A stretch of 64,000 nt of DNA from Taxillus chinensis (taxonomy: Eukaryota > Streptophyta > Magnoliopsida > Santalales > Loranthaceae): contig CM042090.1 in the NCBI GenBank assembly GCA_023512835.1, forward strand, positions 8,601,343-8,665,342. The letters are read 5' to 3'. The position numbers were made by a program, and so were the translations under genes. The notes under the pieces are model-generated. The model made no database searches and had not been told where the DNA came from. It saw only the letters and a list, made by a program, of their open reading frames with translations. Shown piece by piece: positions 60,244 through 64,000 of this stretch (positions are counted from its first letter, which is position 1; each line of letters starts with the position of its first letter).

Positions 60244-61231
60244 GGGCATGTTTGGTATATGTCAATTAAATCGAAGGGAATACAATCATTAAGGGAATAA
60301 GATTGCTAAGGGAATGGGAATGAGATTCAAAGATTTCAATCTTTTGTTTGGTATGCGTATTGATGGATTGAAAAACATTCTCTTGCCCTTATTTGATATA
60401 TGGGATTTGGAAAAGGGTGGTAAAATCATATCTCAAAATTACTTTAAAGTTTTTTTTTTTTGAGAATAATGTAACCAAACTCCATAATCTTTCCCAAGAG
60501 CCACAACTTTGTTCGCTCGCATGCCAACTCGGCCATGGCGGACTTGACCTCAAGTTCTCGATGATGGCGAAGGCACTATACGTGGTGGCCACCTCATCTG
60601 GGTCAGAGTTGGATAGGCGGTGGAGGGTCTGGACAAGGAGCTAGAGGACATTGTTCTTGACGAGGGCGTCGACGAGGATGCGGGTGGGGTGGTGGTTGTT
60701 GTTGAGGATGTCCTCATTAGTGAGATCCTAGAGGAGGGTGACAACATTGATGGCGATGTTGTTGTTCTCGTGGGATAGGAGGCCAAGGACGGAGGGAATG
60801 ACATTGAGGGAGACAAGGTTTGGGTAGGGCTAGGGGGTGCCAACAAGGGAGAGATCCACAGAGCCATCGTCTCGTAGATGCTGTCATTTTTTGAGGAGGT
60901 GATACACTTTGGCGGTGGAAAAAAGTCTTCATTGATACCCGCGGCAGTGTCTTGCTTGTGTTTGGAAGCATGATAGGGCTGGTTGGCAACTTCTATGGTT
61001 CGTGTTGCTCAAATCAACGAGGGCGGATGGGGGATTGTTTTTGGAGATTTAAGTGAAAATTTGATTCATCTATGTAGAGGAATGGGTGTAAACCTCATGT
61101 GTGGCTCGAATCAATATACTCTTATGCTAGGATAAATTTTTTCAAGGGAATTACTGTTTTCGGTCCCTCGGCCATACTAAATATGGGAAAGAAAAATACT
61201 TGATTTCTTTTGCCACATACCAAATGTACTA
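60244..61231. mobile_element. Harbinger/Tourist-like element carrying a CTNNBL1 fragment
   Basis: Left end GGGCATGTTTGGTATATGTC; right end read on the other strand TAGTACATTTGGTATGTGGC, a diverged inverted repeat of about 20 bp. The flanks are TTA on both sides (60241-60243 and 61232-61234). Inner flanks speak of AGGGAATA-like words at left and CATACTAAATATGGGAAAG at right. The interior is GC-richer and encodes the broken fragment below on the minus strand. Confidence 0.65.
60490..60985 (-). pseudogene. beta-catenin-like protein 1 (CTNNBL1) fragment
   Basis: The minus strand, read through two in-frame TAG stops, gives PNLVSLNVIPSVLGLLSHEN, then DLTNEDILNNN, RILVDALVKNNVL, LLVQTLHRLSNSDPDEVA and AFAIIENL. 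This is the armadillo-type repeat core of CTNNBL1, a spliceosome-associated (Prp19-complex) protein. A further frame change lies upstream (DDGSVDLSLVGTP). No introns and no complete ends. It probably arose as a captured or retroposed piece. Confidence 0.8.
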
Positions 61232-61234
61232 TTA

Positions 61235-61995
61235 GTTTTACTTGCAAAAAATTACTTTAATTACTTTTTCCTATCTTTGAACAGCATGATTGTATAGGAG
61301 TAATACAACCACCAAGATTAGGAAGAAATGGGAGATGGAAACTTGTAGAGAAGGTACAGATGAGACAAATTTTGCTATTTAGCCTTAGGATTTGTTTCCG
61401 CCAAATGCTTTTGGTGTCTTTCATGATATGTTATACTCATCGTCTTCTAATATTTGTATGCCTTTATGTTTTCCCTAGTTCAAAACAAACATAAGTTGTC
61501 TAGTGAAGTGGGATGGAGGGGGATTAGTTGGAATAAGTTTTTAATTATCTAAATTGTTAATAATTGTAATTATTTGATGAATGTTTAATTGCCTTTTAGG
61601 TATTTTCTGTTGTGTGTGTGTGTATATATATATATATAAGTATTGTAATTTCTCAATGAATAAGAAAGAGAATTTTTTTTTCCTATTTTTCAACTTGGGT
61701 ATCAAGTCGAACTCGAACCTAGGAGGGCTGTTGTCACCCTTTTTCCTTTTGTGGTTGACTTATCCTCCCATGCTACTTTCACTGTGGTCGCCACTTTTGA
61801 CGTGTGCAGGAGAAAAGCCATCTCGCGTGTCTCTAGATTAAGTGTATATTTTCAATCATATCGCGAGTTATGACTCCCTGCTACCTTAGCTGTCTTCGCT
61901 CGTCACCGTCTTTGCCATCGCCAAAATGTCACACTCCCTACCGTGACCACAATAGAGTTATCGCTAACGCCGTTATCGTGCTACAATAAGGAGCA
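61235..61995. other. intergenic, no gene recognised
   Basis: Has a TG/TA microsatellite at about 61611-61640 and a GC-richer patch at 61700-61960 without an identifiable frame. Confidence 0.4.
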
Positions 61996-62210
61996 AAGGT
62001 ATACAAGATGAAGAAAACATTATATGGTTTGAAACAGTCACCGAGAGCTTGGTTTGACCGATTGAGCTAGTCAATGTAGGTGTTTGGTTTTAAGCAGGTC
62101 CTAGCTAATCATACTCTGTTCTATAAAAGAGTTTGGTCATGACATTAGCTTGCTTCCATGGTTTGAAGTCGCGGTTGCGGATGACTTGTTGCATCTTAGA
62201 CAAGATACAA
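61996..62210 (+). pseudogene. Ty1/copia reverse transcriptase fragment
   Basis: Reads KVYKMKKTLYGLKQSPRAWF and DRL, then stops. Further on ANHTLFYK and VAVADDLLHL follow, the last at the place of the YVDD catalytic motif with only part of it kept. Order and spacing match copia RT. Several stops, and about 70 codons only. Confidence 0.88.
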
Positions 62211-62367
62211 CTTTAGGTGTGAAATAATATTCAATTTAAAAAATAAAAATCATAGAAAAATAAGAAAAAAATCAAATTATTACATTAGAACCATTAAACA
62301 AGCAAAATAAATGATTTGAATTGCATACTATGACTTCAAACATACAAAAAGATGCTAGAGTATACTT

Positions 62368-62620
62368 TTTTTTGGAGAAGTAAATAAATTTTATTAGAAA
62401 AAAATTACACACAAGGAATGCTCGAAGAGCAAAAATGCAATAACAGGCTCAAAAGAAGTACCCATTAATATCACAAATGAAAGAAAAACTGTACACGTCT
62501 GAAGCAAATATTCACTCCCTCAAACGATAGAAAAAATAAGAGAAAGCTCAGTAGCAGGCCGCTTCCAATTATCAAACACACGCATTCCGCTCTCGCCAAA
62601 GAATCTAAAGAAAGGAATGA
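62368..62620 (-). mobile_element. LINE 3' end, minus strand
   Basis: Read on the minus strand, it ends in TAATAAAATTTATTTACTTC and an A-run (T-run at 62368-62376 on plus), like the 3' UTR and tail of plant L1 elements. The flanking coding signal is weak. Confidence 0.5.
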
Positions 62621-63033
62621 GGGACAACCTGCCAAACTACCGAACGTCGTCCCATGTGGCTGTGTTCCCTTGTCCCTCGACAGTTCGCTCCTCGGGAGTC
62701 TAGCCGCCACGCCTTTGTCCCTTAGCACTAACCCTATTTCACGTATCCCTCCCCTGCTCCATCCCTCCAGCCCTCCCTCACCCCCAGCCCACACCTATTT
62801 CCCCTCCTCACTTACCAAGCCCACATCCGAATCCCTACTGGCCTGTTCATCTAGCCTAAGCCCACTACTAGCTCTTTCCACTCCTCACTTACCTGAGCCA
62901 ACCCTCCTTTTACAATTATAGCCCACCCAATTCCCTTAGCCCTGCCCAGCTCTCGGAACCCTACCTAGCCACCCCCCCTCTCATCCCTACCGCCCTGCCG
63001 CCTTCATTCCTCCTCTTCGCTCGGCTTCTCCCG

Positions 63034-63687
63034 GTGTCCTCGGATCTCCCAATGGGAATCGGAGCTCGCCGTCTGTCCTTCTCCTTCCTCCTAGCGCTCT
63101 TGCAAGCGTCCCTCCTGCTTTCTCGTCGGACCCCGCTCGGCCGGCATTGTGATTGCCAGCTCTTCCTCGGTTGTGGAATTTTTCCCGGCCAGTGGCCTAT
63201 TTGTCCTTGGTTGGGTTTGTCTGCCTCCCCTCTTCGGGCCTCTTTTGGGGTTGGCGGTTGCTTGTTTGGATCTTTTGTCCTTGATTCTTCCCTGTGTTGG
63301 GATAATGAAGCCGCGCTGGGTAGAGAGCTTCCGTTGGGTGGCCAGGTTGTTCTGCCTGCCGATGGTCTGCTGGTTGATGCTTTGTATGGGGAGTCTTGTT
63401 CCCTTGAGCGTGTCTCCGGTTGTCTGGCAGAGGCAGAGCCGGAGCCGGGGTGGTTACGATCCCACAAAGCCATTGTAAAAGTGTTAGGGGTGATTTATGA
63501 GGGATTTGAACTCATTACCTTTGATTTATTGCGGGAAATTGAAGCTTGGCATCAAGCCCAGAAGGCTTTTGCCTCGTCTTCTCGGTCTTCTACGAGCGTC
63601 GGATCTAAAGGTGAGCGGGAGCTTAGAAGGCTTGCCTCTTCGGTTAATTATGATATTGGAATTTCTCGGACTTTTCGGTTGAGCTAG
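63034..63687 (+). CDS. 217-codon ORF, possibly LINE ORF1-derived
   Basis: Opens MSSDLPMGIGARRLSFSFLL and ends with a basic motif GERELRRLASSVNYD. An ending of the type RREL..L.SS(I/V)NYD is frequent in ORF1 of plant L1-type LINEs, and the upstream DNA (62640-63030) is proline-rich in the same manner. No domain is certain. The downstream DNA (63690-63850) looks like a 3' UTR ending in an A-run, not an ORF2. An antisense frame of 170 codons overlaps it. It may be a non-coding by-product of GC-rich sequence. Confidence 0.35.
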   Translation: MSSDLPMGIGARRLSFSFLLALLQASLLLSRRTPLGRHCDCQLFLGCGIFPGQWPICPWLGLSASPLRASFGVGGCLFGSFVLDSSLCWDNEAALGRELPLGGQVVLPADGLLVDALYGESCSLERVSGCLAEAEPEPGWLRSHKAIVKVLGVIYEGFELITFDLLREIEAWHQAQKAFASSSRSSTSVGSKGERELRRLASSVNYDIGISRTFRLS

Positions 63688-64000
63688 TCGGCTCTTCGGG
63701 GGTCTTTTCCCTTGCCTATTTTTAGGCTTTATATTAGGGTTATGGTTTCCTTGTAATCTTTGTATGGGTTTTTTTTATTGAGTCAGACTATTCTTTGCTC
63801 AATTTGCTTGTATTTTTTTCTTTCGTTAATTTATTTATTTTTTACTTATAAAAAATTTAACATCTTAAATTGTCATTAATTTTAACTTTTGTTGTATTTA
63901 CTTGACAAAAGAATAAGTAAATATATACCTTTTACACATCTATTGTTAATTTATACCATATTAAAATAACATATGTAAATAAATTTTACATTGTATTAAA

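Noticed and set aside
62961..63473. 170-codon minus frame
   Set aside because: Antisense shadow of the GC-rich plus frame at 63034-63687; Arg/Ser-rich with no domain.

Overview
The window is nuclear DNA from a eudicot plant, quite possibly a woody one. The evidence is spliced genes with GT-AG introns, plant-type gene families, and a very high load of LTR retrotransposons, LINE fossils and small TIR elements. Bases are AT-rich except in first exons and captured gene pieces. I see no bacterial operons, CRISPR arrays, rRNA or tRNA.

Four host genes are supported by exon-by-exon reading. (1) 5986-9035, minus: a complete seven-exon alpha-type carbonic anhydrase with a signal peptide and all zinc ligands. 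(2) 40793-43756, plus: a seven-exon, organelle-targeted homologue of the 23S rRNA pseudouridine methyltransferase RlmH. (3) 45154-51786, minus and convergent with (2): a nine-exon plastid-type protein with two C-terminal membrane segments. One of its introns uses a GC donor and another holds an RTE-type LINE fossil. (4) About 55000-59565, plus: the first exons of the SCAR/WAVE subunit PIR/SRA1. The reading frame is clean through about residue 153, but no convincing next exon lies in the remaining 4.4 kb.

The rest is mostly transposon stratigraphy. 1-5300 holds two inverted LTR pieces and T-rich satellite-like DNA. 10.3-22.6 kb holds three solo LTRs bounded by 5-bp target duplications (11134-13011, 13702-15821, 18757-21578) among older copia and LTR debris. 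22962-33333 is one decayed minus-strand chromovirus (Ty3/gypsy with a chromodomain). It was split twice by solo LTRs, a 3.7-kb one in the reverse transcriptase (25660-29364) and a 1.4-kb copia-type one in gag (31016-32405), each with its own target duplication.

The most interesting pattern is a set of Harbinger/Tourist-like elements (TTA or TAA duplications, GAGC or GGGC ends) with GC-rich host-gene pieces inside. 39176-40693 carries an OST3/OST6 fragment plus head-to-head gypsy RT pieces and ends 100 bp before the RlmH start codon. 53766-54388 carries an unidentified coding-like piece. 60244-61231 carries a broken beta-catenin-like 1 (CTNNBL1) piece. A clean hAT-type MITE (57093-57532) sits inside a LINE, itself inside a PIR intron. 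A copia RT relic and LINE-related sequence fill the right end.
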